Positions 27,012 through 35,955 of a stretch of DNA of 52,971 bases are shown one piece after another (position 1 is the stretch's first letter; every line of letters starts with the position of its first letter). The stretch comes from Candidatus Parcubacteria bacterium (lineage in GTDB: Bacteria; Patescibacteriota; Microgenomatia; UBA12405), in NCBI GenBank assembly GCA_023443725.1, contig JAEZTF010000005.1, forward strand, positions 1 through 52,971. The letters run 5' to 3'. Both the position numbers and the translations under genes were made by a program. Below the pieces are notes generated by a model, which saw nothing but the letters and a program-made list of their open reading frames with translations, was not told the origin of the DNA and ran no database searches.

Positions 27012-27938
27012 ATGATTAATTTTAATCATAAGTTTAGATTTATTTTTGAATCCCTACGTCCTAGTCAGTGGATAAAAAATCTAAGTCTTTTTGCCGCCTT
27101 AATTTTAAATGGACAATTGACTAATTTGCCTTTATTTTCAAAAAATATTTTAGCTTTTATTACTTTTTGTTTATTATCGTCTTCATCATATTTAATCAAT
27201 GATTTGTTAGACCTAAAAAAGGACCAACTTCATCCAATCAAAAAGAACCGCCCTTTAGCTCGTGGTGCAATTACTCAATCAGACGCTATTTTTGTTTCGT
27301 TTTTATTATTATTTATTGGACTTTTTATATCACTATTTATCAATACCGCTTTTTTTGTAATCTCGTTAATTTTTATATTGTTGCAATATAGTTATTCTTT
27401 TTTAATTAAGAAAAAAGCCGTTTTAGATATTATCGGTATTGCTTTTTTCTTCACCATTAGAGCTTATGCCGGCGAAATTGCTACTGGTTATCATTTACCA
27501 GTTTGGATAATGCTAGCAGTTATTTTTCTATCATTATTTTTAGCCAGTGGTAAACGACGTAGTGAATTGGGTAGTACCGGAGTTCTCACTAGAAGTGCTT
27601 TGGCTGGATATGGAAAAAATTTATTAAATTTTTACACCACTATGTTTGCTGTTTGTACTTTGATAGCTTATTCCATGTTTACTTTTTTTGCTGAAAAAAT
27701 TGGTTTTGAAGGCGTAATTCATAACTTTTTATTGGATTATTTTCCTGGAGCTTTAGATAGAAAATGGTATATGATTACAATCATTCCAGTTATTTTTGGC
27801 ATCATGCGTTATGGTCAAATAATTTTTGAAATGCAGGAAGGGGAAAGACCAGAAAGAGTTATAGCTACCGATATACCTCTGTTGTTATCAGTTTTTCTTT
27901 GGGGATTACTGATGATTATGATTATTTATGTCATCTAA
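27012..27938 (+). CDS. UbiA-family polyprenyl-phosphate phosphoribosyltransferase-like
   Basis: 308 residues and about 9 membrane helices. RPSQWIKN near the start and NDLLDLKKDQLHPIKKNRP (Asn63, Asp64, Asp67, Asp71) form the prenyl-diphosphate/Mg site of UbiA enzymes. The particular form, with HPxKxxRPxAxG, is that of decaprenyl-phosphate phosphoribosyltransferases (Rv3806c type), which move 5-phosphoribose from PRPP to a polyprenyl phosphate. I chose the ATG at 27012 with TATCAT just before it. The PAP2 phosphatase three genes on could perform the next step, and GT-C enzymes lie between. The exact donor is inferred. Confidence 0.8.
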   Translation: MINFNHKFRFIFESLRPSQWIKNLSLFAALILNGQLTNLPLFSKNILAFITFCLLSSSSYLINDLLDLKKDQLHPIKKNRPLARGAITQSDAIFVSFLLLFIGLFISLFINTAFFVISLIFILLQYSYSFLIKKKAVLDIIGIAFFFTIRAYAGEIATGYHLPVWIMLAVIFLSLFLASGKRRSELGSTGVLTRSALAGYGKNLLNFYTTMFAVCTLIAYSMFTFFAEKIGFEGVIHNFLLDYFPGALDRKWYMITIIPVIFGIMRYGQIIFEMQEGERPERVIATDIPLLLSVFLWGLLMIMIIYVI

Positions 27939-29457
27939 GCTGTCTTTTTCTGTAGGTGTAATTTTAATTTTATTAACTGTCTTTACTAGATTTTTTAATC
28001 TTAATTGGGGTAATGGTTATTATTTTCATCCAGATGAAAATAATATGGCCATGTCTATAAATCAAATGAGTTATAAAAATCTTAATCCAAATTTTTTTGC
28101 TTATGGTCAGTTCCCTTTGTTCTTAACATTTTTTACCACTCCAAGACATCAATTTCCATCAATAGTTTTAACTCTTCGATTTTGGTCAGCTGTTTTTTCA
28201 TCAATTTCTGTTTTATTTTTTTATTTGATAATTAGCCGATTTATAAAAAACAAAAAAAACGTTTTTTGTTCAGTTATTTTATTTATTTTTACTCCTGGTT
28301 TGATTCAATTAGCTCATTTTGGTACCACTGAATCAATATTAATCTTGGTTTTTTTGGCCAACATTTATTTTTCTTTAAAATTTTTTGAGAAATCCAAACT
28401 TACTTATATTGTTTTTTCATCTTTAATTTCTGGTATTGGTCTAGCAACAAAGATTTCTTCTCTTATCTTAATTTCACCATTTTTGTTAAGTTTATTTTTT
28501 TCTTTATTAAAAAATAAAAAAATATTTAAGTTCATTTTTTCTTCTTTTCTGTTTTTATCATTAGCTTTTTTAATTGGTTATATTTTTTCTCCATATAATT
28601 TTTTAAATTTTTCAGAGTTTAAATCGTCAATAAATTACGAGGTGGGAGTTGCCAATGGTACTATTCCAGTTTTTTATACTCGTCAATTTATAAATTCAAT
28701 TCCTTATATTTTCCAATTTCAAAAAATCTTTCCTTATGCCAATGGTATTTCTATATTATTATTTTCTTTTTTTGGTTTTTTAATTATTTTAAAAACATAT
28801 TTAAAACATAAATTTGACTCAAGATTATTATTAGTTTTAATTCCTAGTCTAGTTTTTTTTCTTTATCAAGGACAGCTTTTTGTTAAATGGACCCGTTTTA
28901 TGGCACCAATTTTCTTTATTTTTCCTTTCCTAGCCACATTTTTTATTAATAAAATTAAAAACAAACTATTAATAGTTTTAGTTGTCATAGTTTGTCTGAT
29001 TCCAGGAGTTATTTTTTTTCAAAGATATTTTATTACAGACATTAGAGTTCAAGCTTCAGATTGGATCAACCAAAATATTTCTAGTCAATCAAAAATTTTA
29101 TCTGAATCTGGAAACGTTGTTAACTTACCTGTTGGCCAAAATAATTTAGAGGTTGATAATTTTGATTTTTATCAATTAGATGAAGACAGAGATTATCGAG
29201 ACAAATTAAGTTCATTAATTAAAAACAATGATTATATTTTTATTCCTTCTCGTCGAGTCTTTAAAAACCAATCAACTTCACAATTCCCATCAAGTCAGCA
29301 ATATTATCAAGATTTATTTTCTGGTAAGTTAAATTTTTATTTAGTTAAAACTTTTTCTTTTAATAATAGTTTTTTATTAAATTCAGAAAATGCTGAAGAA
29401 ACTTGGTCCGTCTTTGATAATCCCACTATTAGAATTTTTAAAAAAAATAATTTATGA
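27928..29457 (+). CDS. GT-C-fold membrane glycosyltransferase (PMT_2-like), first copy
   Basis: 509 residues, about 11-12 membrane helices. The first luminal loop has FHPDE (Asp-Glu expected to be catalytic in GT-C enzymes), followed by FAYGQFPLFL. A soluble C-terminal part contains ASDWINQNI, typical of DUF2029/PMT-like proteins of this group. By family it transfers a sugar from a polyprenyl-phosphate donor to a protein or glycan outside the membrane. Donor and acceptor are unknown. It overlaps the UbiA-type gene by 11 bp and the next paralogue by 4 bp. Confidence 0.8.
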   Translation: MSSKLSFSVGVILILLTVFTRFFNLNWGNGYYFHPDENNMAMSINQMSYKNLNPNFFAYGQFPLFLTFFTTPRHQFPSIVLTLRFWSAVFSSISVLFFYLIISRFIKNKKNVFCSVILFIFTPGLIQLAHFGTTESILILVFLANIYFSLKFFEKSKLTYIVFSSLISGIGLATKISSLILISPFLLSLFFSLLKNKKIFKFIFSSFLFLSLAFLIGYIFSPYNFLNFSEFKSSINYEVGVANGTIPVFYTRQFINSIPYIFQFQKIFPYANGISILLFSFFGFLIILKTYLKHKFDSRLLLVLIPSLVFFLYQGQLFVKWTRFMAPIFFIFPFLATFFINKIKNKLLIVLVVIVCLIPGVIFFQRYFITDIRVQASDWINQNISSQSKILSESGNVVNLPVGQNNLEVDNFDFYQLDEDRDYRDKLSSLIKNNDYIFIPSRRVFKNQSTSQFPSSQQYYQDLFSGKLNFYLVKTFSFNNSFLLNSENAEETWSVFDNPTIRIFKKNNL

Positions 29458-31139
29458 AAAATAAAAAAAATTCGTGGGTTTTATTTTTAATTGTTATTGT
29501 CGGGTTACTGTTTCGTATTATTGGTATCAATTGGGATCAAGGTCAACATCTTCATCCAGATGAAAGATTTTTAACTATGGTTTCTTCATCAATTAATTTA
29601 CCCAAAAACATTGGGGAATATTTTAATACTAATATTTCAAGTTTTAATCCTAACAATAAAGGTTTTGATTTTTATGTTTATGGTACTTTCCCACTCTTAA
29701 TTACTAAGATTTTTGCTCAATTTTTCAACTTTAATTCTTATAATCAAATATTTTTAATTGGTAGATTTCTGTCAGCTTTTGCTGATACTCTAACTATATT
29801 TTTAATTTTTTTGATTAGTAAAAAAATATTTAAAAGCACCAAATCAGCTTTGTTAAGTTCTTTTCTTTACGCCATATGTATCTTTCCCATTCAACAATCA
29901 CACTTTTTTACTGTTGATGCTATTACTGTCTTTCTTTTTGTTTTATCTATTTATTTATTAATTTCTCAAAAAAATGTTTTATCTGGATTAATTTTTGGAA
30001 TTACTTTAGCTAGCAAAACTTCAATTGGAATTATTTTACCTTTTATTTTTTTATTTATTTTTTTTCAAAGTAAAAACTATTTATCTAATTTCTTTAAATG
30101 TTTTTTGTTTGCTCTATTTTTGTTAATTTCTTTTAGACTTTTTCAACCATATGCTTTTGATGGAATAGTTAAACTATCACCACTCTTTATAAAAAATATT
30201 CACGAGGCTCACCAAATGATTACTGGAGAAATTGATTATCCACCAAATATTCAATGGCAACACACTATTCCATTTATTCACACTCTTGGCAATTTATTTT
30301 TTGTTGGTTTAGGGCCGATTACTTTCTTTTTGACCATTTTTGGTATTTTTAAATTTTTAAAAAATAAAAATAAATTTAAAAATTGGTCAGCGATATTATT
30401 AACAATCATTATTTTTGTTATTTTTGTTTATCATAGTTCTTTGTTAGCTCAATATATGAGGTATTTTTATCCTATCTATCCATTTTTAATAATTTTTTCT
30501 GGATATTCGATAAAATTTTTAAACAAAAAAATATTAAAAATAATTTTATTTATAAATCTATTAATTAGTTTTGCTTTCATTAATATTTATCTTTTCCCTC
30601 ACAGCCGTTATCAAGCTTCTGAATGGATTTGTAATAATCTTTCTACAAACTCTGTTCTATCATCAGAAAATTGGGATGATTCTTTACCTTTAAATTCTTT
30701 TTCTTGTTTATCAAAGATATATCAAAACCAAAATTTATCCTTGTATGATTCTGAATCAAATCAAAAATGGCAAAAAATTAATCAGCAATTAAATAAAGTT
30801 GATTACTTAGTTTTGTCATCCAATCGTCTTTGGGGATCAATTCCAAAAGACTTTAGTAGATATCCGACAACCACTATTTTTTATCAAAATATTTTTGATA
30901 ACAAAACTAATTTTAAATTAATTAAGAAGTTCTATTCTTACCCTGGTTTTTATTTACCTTTCATAAAAAAATGTTTTATTCTTGGTCAATCAGGATATCC
31001 TTACAAAGACAATAAAAATACTTTTTTTGAAGTAGATAAAAATTGTAGTTATCCTGGGATCTATTTTAGGGATGATTTGGCTCAAGAATCATTTACAGTT
31101 TACGATCATCCTCAAGTTATTTTATTTAGTCGTTTATAA
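29454..31139 (+). CDS. GT-C-fold membrane glycosyltransferase (PMT_2-like), second copy
   Basis: 561 residues. Same architecture as its upstream neighbour: LHPDERF in the first loop, DFYVYGTFPLLI, a long run of membrane helices, then ASEWICNNL. The two are diverged paralogues in tandem. A cysteine-containing C-terminal segment (KKCFILGQSGYPYK) is not in the first copy. Same expected chemistry, probably a different acceptor. Its last codons contain the TATAAT used by the next gene. Confidence 0.8.
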   Translation: MKNKKNSWVLFLIVIVGLLFRIIGINWDQGQHLHPDERFLTMVSSSINLPKNIGEYFNTNISSFNPNNKGFDFYVYGTFPLLITKIFAQFFNFNSYNQIFLIGRFLSAFADTLTIFLIFLISKKIFKSTKSALLSSFLYAICIFPIQQSHFFTVDAITVFLFVLSIYLLISQKNVLSGLIFGITLASKTSIGIILPFIFLFIFFQSKNYLSNFFKCFLFALFLLISFRLFQPYAFDGIVKLSPLFIKNIHEAHQMITGEIDYPPNIQWQHTIPFIHTLGNLFFVGLGPITFFLTIFGIFKFLKNKNKFKNWSAILLTIIIFVIFVYHSSLLAQYMRYFYPIYPFLIIFSGYSIKFLNKKILKIILFINLLISFAFINIYLFPHSRYQASEWICNNLSTNSVLSSENWDDSLPLNSFSCLSKIYQNQNLSLYDSESNQKWQKINQQLNKVDYLVLSSNRLWGSIPKDFSRYPTTTIFYQNIFDNKTNFKLIKKFYSYPGFYLPFIKKCFILGQSGYPYKDNKNTFFEVDKNCSYPGIYFRDDLAQESFTVYDHPQVILFSRL

Positions 31140-31140
31140 T
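31135..31140 (+). promoter_or_regulatory. -10 box of the PAP2 gene, overlapping the upstream stop
   Basis: A perfect TATAAT spans the TAA of the preceding glycosyltransferase gene and ends 7 bp before the next ATG. Confidence 0.5.
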
Positions 31141-31147
31141 AGATTAT

Positions 31148-31726
31148 ATGAAAATTACTGATTTAAAAGCTTTATTTTGGCAACCAAAAAACGATTGGTT
31201 TAAAATTCTTGCTTCAAAAAAACATGGACATACTGCTTTGTTAATTCTCAATTATTGTCTTTGGATTTTTCTTTTTTATATTTCATATCTTTTAATCAAA
31301 ACCGATATCAATATTTTCTGGCAGTTATTTTTGGCTACTGTTGTTAGTGAAGTAGTTGAAAAAATATTAAAATCTAAACAGTTTTGGCCTCGCCCACTCC
31401 ATCTTCGTCAAAATGTATTACCAAAGGGAATTTTGAAAGGTTGGTATCTCAAAGGTAGCTTTCCTTCTGGACATGCCATTAAAGTTTTCTTTTTTTTAGT
31501 ATTAACAATCAATAGTTTTATTAATTTCCCACTTTGGATATTTATTTTGATAACTAGTGTTTTACTTTTTTCTCGAGTGATTCTTGGTTTGCATTATCCA
31601 ATAGATATTCTTGGTGGAATTGTTATTGGGCTAATAATTGGATATTTGGTTCTTCAGATTCATTTTCCTCAATTTATGTTAAATTTTATTCAACCAATTT
31701 TTAATTTTATTTTTTTAATTAATTAA
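31148..31726 (+). CDS. PAP2-superfamily membrane phosphatase
   Basis: 192 residues, about five membrane helices. All three phosphatase motifs are present: KSKQFWPRP (KxxxxxxRP), PSGH, and SRVILGLHYPIDILGG (SRxxxxxHxxxD). These enzymes remove phosphate from lipid phosphates. Two roles fit the context: dephosphorylating polyprenyl-P-phosphoribose made by the UbiA-type enzyme (as Rv3807c is proposed to do), or recycling undecaprenyl diphosphate. The operon position favours the first, by inference only. Confidence 0.85.
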   Translation: MKITDLKALFWQPKNDWFKILASKKHGHTALLILNYCLWIFLFYISYLLIKTDINIFWQLFLATVVSEVVEKILKSKQFWPRPLHLRQNVLPKGILKGWYLKGSFPSGHAIKVFFFLVLTINSFINFPLWIFILITSVLLFSRVILGLHYPIDILGGIVIGLIIGYLVLQIHFPQFMLNFIQPIFNFIFLIN

Positions 31727-31766
31727 ATATTGCTACTAGCTATTTACTACTTACTATTTACTAAAT

Positions 31767-34052
31767 ATGTTTTCTGACTTTCAGTTTATTTTTATTTGGT
31801 GGCTGACTATTTTTATACTTGGATTATTTTCTTTTCCTTTAATTTTTTTAATTTTTAAAAAATTCTTTGATCGAGGATTTATTTTTTCCAAAATTTTTAC
31901 TCCAATTCTTCTTTGTTTTTTTCTTTTATTTTTTGGTGTTTTAAAAATCTTACCTTTTTCTTTTTTATCAATTTTCATTTTACTAGCTTTGTTATTTATA
32001 GTTGATATTTTACTTTTGCGTCAAGATAAACAATATCTTCATTTTTTTGATTTTTTAAAATCAAATTTTAAAATAATTTTATTTGAAGAAATATTATTTT
32101 TTATTATCTTAACTATTTGGTCTTTTGTTCGTGGTTTTTCTCCAACTATAGAGGGATTGGAAAAATATATGGATTGGGGATTTATCAACTCAATTTTAAG
32201 AAGTAATTTTTTACCGCCAAAAGATATGTGGTTCGCCGATTTACCCATTAATTATTACTACTATGGACACTTAGTTTTTGCTTTAATCACTAAAGTTTCT
32301 AATATCAATTCTGCTATTACTTACAATCTTTCTATTGCTACAGTTTGCGCTTTAACTTTTGTTTCTACATTCTCCTTGGCTGGAAACTTGGTCTTACCCT
32401 CCTTGTCAAAGGAGGGTGACCCCGCAACAGCGGGGGCGGGTAGATTTCAAAAAATAATTTTAGCTGGCTTTATTTCTGCATTTTTATTAACTTTTGGTGG
32501 TAATTTGCACACTGTTTTTAAACTTACTCAAAATCAATTATCTAATCAAAAAATTAACAATTATTGGTATCCAGATGCTACTCGATTTATTGGTTTTGAT
32601 CCTCAAACAGACGATAAGACTATTCACGAATTTCCTTTATATAGTTTTGTTGTTGCGGATCTTCATGGCCATATGAATGATATTCCTATCGTTTTATTTT
32701 TTATGGCTTTTTTGTTTAGTTCTTTACTTTCTACCAATAAAAAACTTTTTGATTGGTTTTTTATTGTTTTCTCTGGTTTTATTTTGTCAACCCAATACAT
32801 GACCAATGCTTGGGATTTTGCTGTTTATGGAATTTTACTAGCCATTTTTACTTTTTTAAAAAATTATCAAACTGACCAGAAAACTTTTTTTTATAAAACA
32901 ATTCTAACTGGAGTTTTAATTATTATTTCTTGGTTTATTTTTTCTCTACCTTTTTCGCTGAATTTCACTCCTATGACTCAAGGGGTCAAACTTGCCGATT
33001 CTCATTCTATTTTTTACCAAGTATTAATTCTTTATGGCGGCTTTTGGTTGTTTTCTTTACCATTTTATATTTACACTTGTTTTAATAAAAAGATTACCAC
33101 CTCAGATATTTTTGTTATTAGTTTAATTTTGACTGCTAGCATTTTGGTTTTAATTCCCGAGTTTGTTTATATTAAAGATATTTATATCAATGAACATCGT
33201 CGAGCCAATACAATGTTTAAGCTGACCTACCAAGCTTTTATTATGTATTCACTTTCTTCTGGTTATATTCTTATTCGCTTATCTCAAATTAAGTCTAAAG
33301 TTTTAAATGTATTTTTTAAAATATTGTTTTCTGTTGTTTTAGTTGCTCACTTAGTTTATCCATATTATGCCATCAAATCATATTATTCATTTAAAAAATA
33401 TGAAGGTTTAAATGGTTTAAATTATCTAAAAGATTTGTATCCAGATAATTTTAAAGCTATAAATTGGATGAATCAAAATATTTCTGGTCAACCAGTGATT
33501 TTGGAAGCAGTTGGGGATAGCTACACTACTTTCAATCAAGTTTCAGTAGCTACCGGTTTACCAACAATTGAAGGTTGGATAGTTCATGAATGGCTCTGGC
33601 GTGGTGGCTATGATCAACCAGCCTTGCGCCAGCAAGAGGTTGAAAAAGTATATAAATATTTCATTGCAGATTCAGAAGAAACAGATGATCAAGATAAAAC
33701 ATATATCGTCAACTCTGGAGATAATTTATGGAATATTGCTAAAAAAGAATTAAATAATGAATTTTTATGGAACGAAATTGCCAAAATAAACAATATTGAT
33801 AATCCATCTATTATTCATCCAAATCAAAAATTGATTTTACCTGTAAAAACCCCAGAGAATATTGAAAAAAATGATTCTAATATTACTTCTTTATATGAAG
33901 TTAAATCTATCTTAGATAAATATCAAGTTAAATATATCTTTGTTGGTGACAAAGAATACGAAAAATATGGTCAAATCGATATTCATAAATTTGAAGAATT
34001 AAGTGCCAAAGTTATTTTTCAGTCTGGTAAAACCAGAATTTTCCAACTATAG
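31767..34052 (+). CDS. DUF2298 (YYY) membrane protein with inserted LysM domain
   Basis: 761 residues, about 14-16 membrane helices. The INYYYYGHLVFA signature (about 161) identifies the DUF2298/YYY family of GT-C-like proteins. VVADLHGHMNDI and INEHRRANTMFK are further conserved loops. In the C-terminal extracytoplasmic part a LysM (645-694; TYIVNSGDNLWNIA to HPNQKLILPV) is inserted before the usual ending (YIFVGDKEYEKYG). LysM domains bind GlcNAc-containing polymers such as peptidoglycan. Repeat copy C adds an in-frame stretch at about 211-224. Upstream, 40 bp of TTTACTA-type repeats separate it from the PAP2 gene. Confidence 0.82.
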   Translation: MFSDFQFIFIWWLTIFILGLFSFPLIFLIFKKFFDRGFIFSKIFTPILLCFFLLFFGVLKILPFSFLSIFILLALLFIVDILLLRQDKQYLHFFDFLKSNFKIILFEEILFFIILTIWSFVRGFSPTIEGLEKYMDWGFINSILRSNFLPPKDMWFADLPINYYYYGHLVFALITKVSNINSAITYNLSIATVCALTFVSTFSLAGNLVLPSLSKEGDPATAGAGRFQKIILAGFISAFLLTFGGNLHTVFKLTQNQLSNQKINNYWYPDATRFIGFDPQTDDKTIHEFPLYSFVVADLHGHMNDIPIVLFFMAFLFSSLLSTNKKLFDWFFIVFSGFILSTQYMTNAWDFAVYGILLAIFTFLKNYQTDQKTFFYKTILTGVLIIISWFIFSLPFSLNFTPMTQGVKLADSHSIFYQVLILYGGFWLFSLPFYIYTCFNKKITTSDIFVISLILTASILVLIPEFVYIKDIYINEHRRANTMFKLTYQAFIMYSLSSGYILIRLSQIKSKVLNVFFKILFSVVLVAHLVYPYYAIKSYYSFKKYEGLNGLNYLKDLYPDNFKAINWMNQNISGQPVILEAVGDSYTTFNQVSVATGLPTIEGWIVHEWLWRGGYDQPALRQQEVEKVYKYFIADSEETDDQDKTYIVNSGDNLWNIAKKELNNEFLWNEIAKINNIDNPSIIHPNQKLILPVKTPENIEKNDSNITSLYEVKSILDKYQVKYIFVGDKEYEKYGQIDIHKFEELSAKVIFQSGKTRIFQL
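32397..32440. repeat. Palindromic repeat, copy C (inside the DUF2298 gene)
   Basis: A variant core CCCTCC-TTGTCAAA-GGAGGG (32397-32416) is followed by a second hairpin, CCCCGC-AACA-GCGGGG (32420-32435). It is GC-rich in a very AT-rich gene. It is translated in frame as PSLSKEGDPATAGAG. Confidence 0.8.
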
Positions 34053-34061
34053 TAGATCTAC

Positions 34062-35948
34062 ATGTCTGATATTTTAGAAGGTTTAAATCCAGCTCAACGC
34101 GAGGCGGTTACCCATCAAGGTTCTCCCCTTTTAATTTTAGCTGGAGCCGGATCTGGTAAAACTCGAGTTCTAACTCATCGAGCCGCTTATTTTATTGAGA
34201 AAAAAATTGCCAAACCAAATCAAATTCTATTGCTTACTTTCACCAATAAAGCTGCTGATGAAATGAAACAACGAATGGAAAAGCTGATTGGTTTAAGAGA
34301 ATCTGATGACAGAATTTTTTCAGGAACATTTCATTCTTTTTGTTGTAAAGTTTTGCGAACTGATGGATCACATATTGGAATTCCAAACAATTTTGTTATT
34401 TACGATACTGATGATCAAGAAGCTTTGGTAAAAACATCTCTTTATGAATTGAATCTCACTCCAAAAGAGTTTAAACCATCTAGTGTTTTGTATTTTATTG
34501 AAGCCGCCAAGAATACTTTTCAAAGTCCCAAAGACATGTTGGCTCAGGCTCATGGATTCTGGCAAGAATATGCCAGCAAAATATATCAGGTTTATCAAAA
34601 AAAGATGACCGAATTTCATGCCCTCGACTTCAATGATCTTCTTTTTAAAACAGTTGAATTATTTATTGAATACCCAAAAATTTTAGAAAAATATCAGGAT
34701 AAATATCGTTTTATTTTAGTTGATGAATATCAGGATACCAATCAAATTCAATATTTACTCACCAAACTTTTGGCCAAAAAATACCAACAAATTACTGCCG
34801 TTGGTGATGCCTCTCAATCTATTTATGGTTGGCGTGGAGCTGATTTTAAAAATCTCATGAACTTGGTTAATGATTTTAAAGATACCAAAATAATCAATCT
34901 TGAAGAAAATTATCGTTCAACTCAAATTATTCTTGATGCTGCCAATTCGGTTATTTCCAAAAACAATTCTCATCCAGTTTTAAAACTTTTTACTCAAAAA
35001 AAATCTACTGACAAAATAAAACTTTTTGAGGCTCAATCAGAAATTGCCGAAAGTGAATTTATTGCTCAAAAAATAAAATTTATTTTTGATAATCAAAAAA
35101 TTCCCTATCGTCAAATTGCCGTTCTTTATCGGATGAATGCTCAATCTCGGGTTATTGAAGAAGCCTTTTTAAAATATGGCATTCCTTATGTGTTGATTGG
35201 TGGCACTCGATTTTATGAAAGAGCTGAAGTTAAGGATATATTAGCTATGTTGCGTTTTGCTGTTAATCGAGTCGATAAAATTTCCTCAGATCGTCTTGGA
35301 AAAATTTTTGGTAAACGACGAATGGCTACTTTTTTAGATTACATTAAAGAAGTTGATATTAAGAATTTAAACTCCAGCCAAATTTTAGAGTCTATTGTGA
35401 CTGGATCAGGTTATCTCGATCGATTTGATCCCAAAGATGAAGATGATCAAAAACGAATCGAGAACATTAAAGAACTAAAATCAGTCGCTACTAAATTTCC
35501 TAATATTTCTGATTTTCTAGAAAATATTTCTTTAGTTCAACAAGAATATTCTCTTCAAGAAAAAAACAAGAAAAAAGAAAACCGTGATGGGGTTCGACTT
35601 ATGACTCTTCATGGAGCCAAAGGTTTAGAATTTGAAGTTGTTTTTTTGGTTGGTTTTGAAGAGGGAATTTTGCCTCATTCTAGATGTTTAGTTGATGAAT
35701 CTGAAGTCGAAGAAGAACGTCGACTTTGCTATGTCGGTATTACTCGAGCTAAAGATTATCTTTATCTTACTTATGCTAGTCAAAGACTTTATTTTGGCAA
35801 AAGTTCACTAAATGAACCAAGTCGATTTTTATCTGATATTCCTACAGATTTGGTAGAATTAGAAGAGAATACTGAGATAATTCGTGATTATCGTCACAAG
35901 AAACCTGAATCCGATGACGATCTCTTTTACGATCCAGATATTTACTAA
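34062..35948 (+). CDS. pcrA: UvrD/PcrA-type DNA helicase
   Basis: 628 residues with a full superfamily-1A helicase core. LNPAQREAV (Q motif), AGAGSGKT (Walker A), TFTNKAADEM, FHSFC, DEYQDTN (Walker B), GDASQSIYGWRGA, ENYRST, MTLHGAKGLEF and CYVGITRAK are all present. Slightly shorter than E. coli UvrD, with no nuclease domain. 3'-5' unwinding in excision repair and replication-fork maintenance is family knowledge. It is distinct from the longer helicase-nuclease at 42574. The short C-terminal tail is acidic. Confidence 0.92.
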   Translation: MSDILEGLNPAQREAVTHQGSPLLILAGAGSGKTRVLTHRAAYFIEKKIAKPNQILLLTFTNKAADEMKQRMEKLIGLRESDDRIFSGTFHSFCCKVLRTDGSHIGIPNNFVIYDTDDQEALVKTSLYELNLTPKEFKPSSVLYFIEAAKNTFQSPKDMLAQAHGFWQEYASKIYQVYQKKMTEFHALDFNDLLFKTVELFIEYPKILEKYQDKYRFILVDEYQDTNQIQYLLTKLLAKKYQQITAVGDASQSIYGWRGADFKNLMNLVNDFKDTKIINLEENYRSTQIILDAANSVISKNNSHPVLKLFTQKKSTDKIKLFEAQSEIAESEFIAQKIKFIFDNQKIPYRQIAVLYRMNAQSRVIEEAFLKYGIPYVLIGGTRFYERAEVKDILAMLRFAVNRVDKISSDRLGKIFGKRRMATFLDYIKEVDIKNLNSSQILESIVTGSGYLDRFDPKDEDDQKRIENIKELKSVATKFPNISDFLENISLVQQEYSLQEKNKKKENRDGVRLMTLHGAKGLEFEVVFLVGFEEGILPHSRCLVDESEVEEERRLCYVGITRAKDYLYLTYASQRLYFGKSSLNEPSRFLSDIPTDLVELEENTEIIRDYRHKKPESDDDLFYDPDIY

Positions 35949-35955
35949 AAATAAA

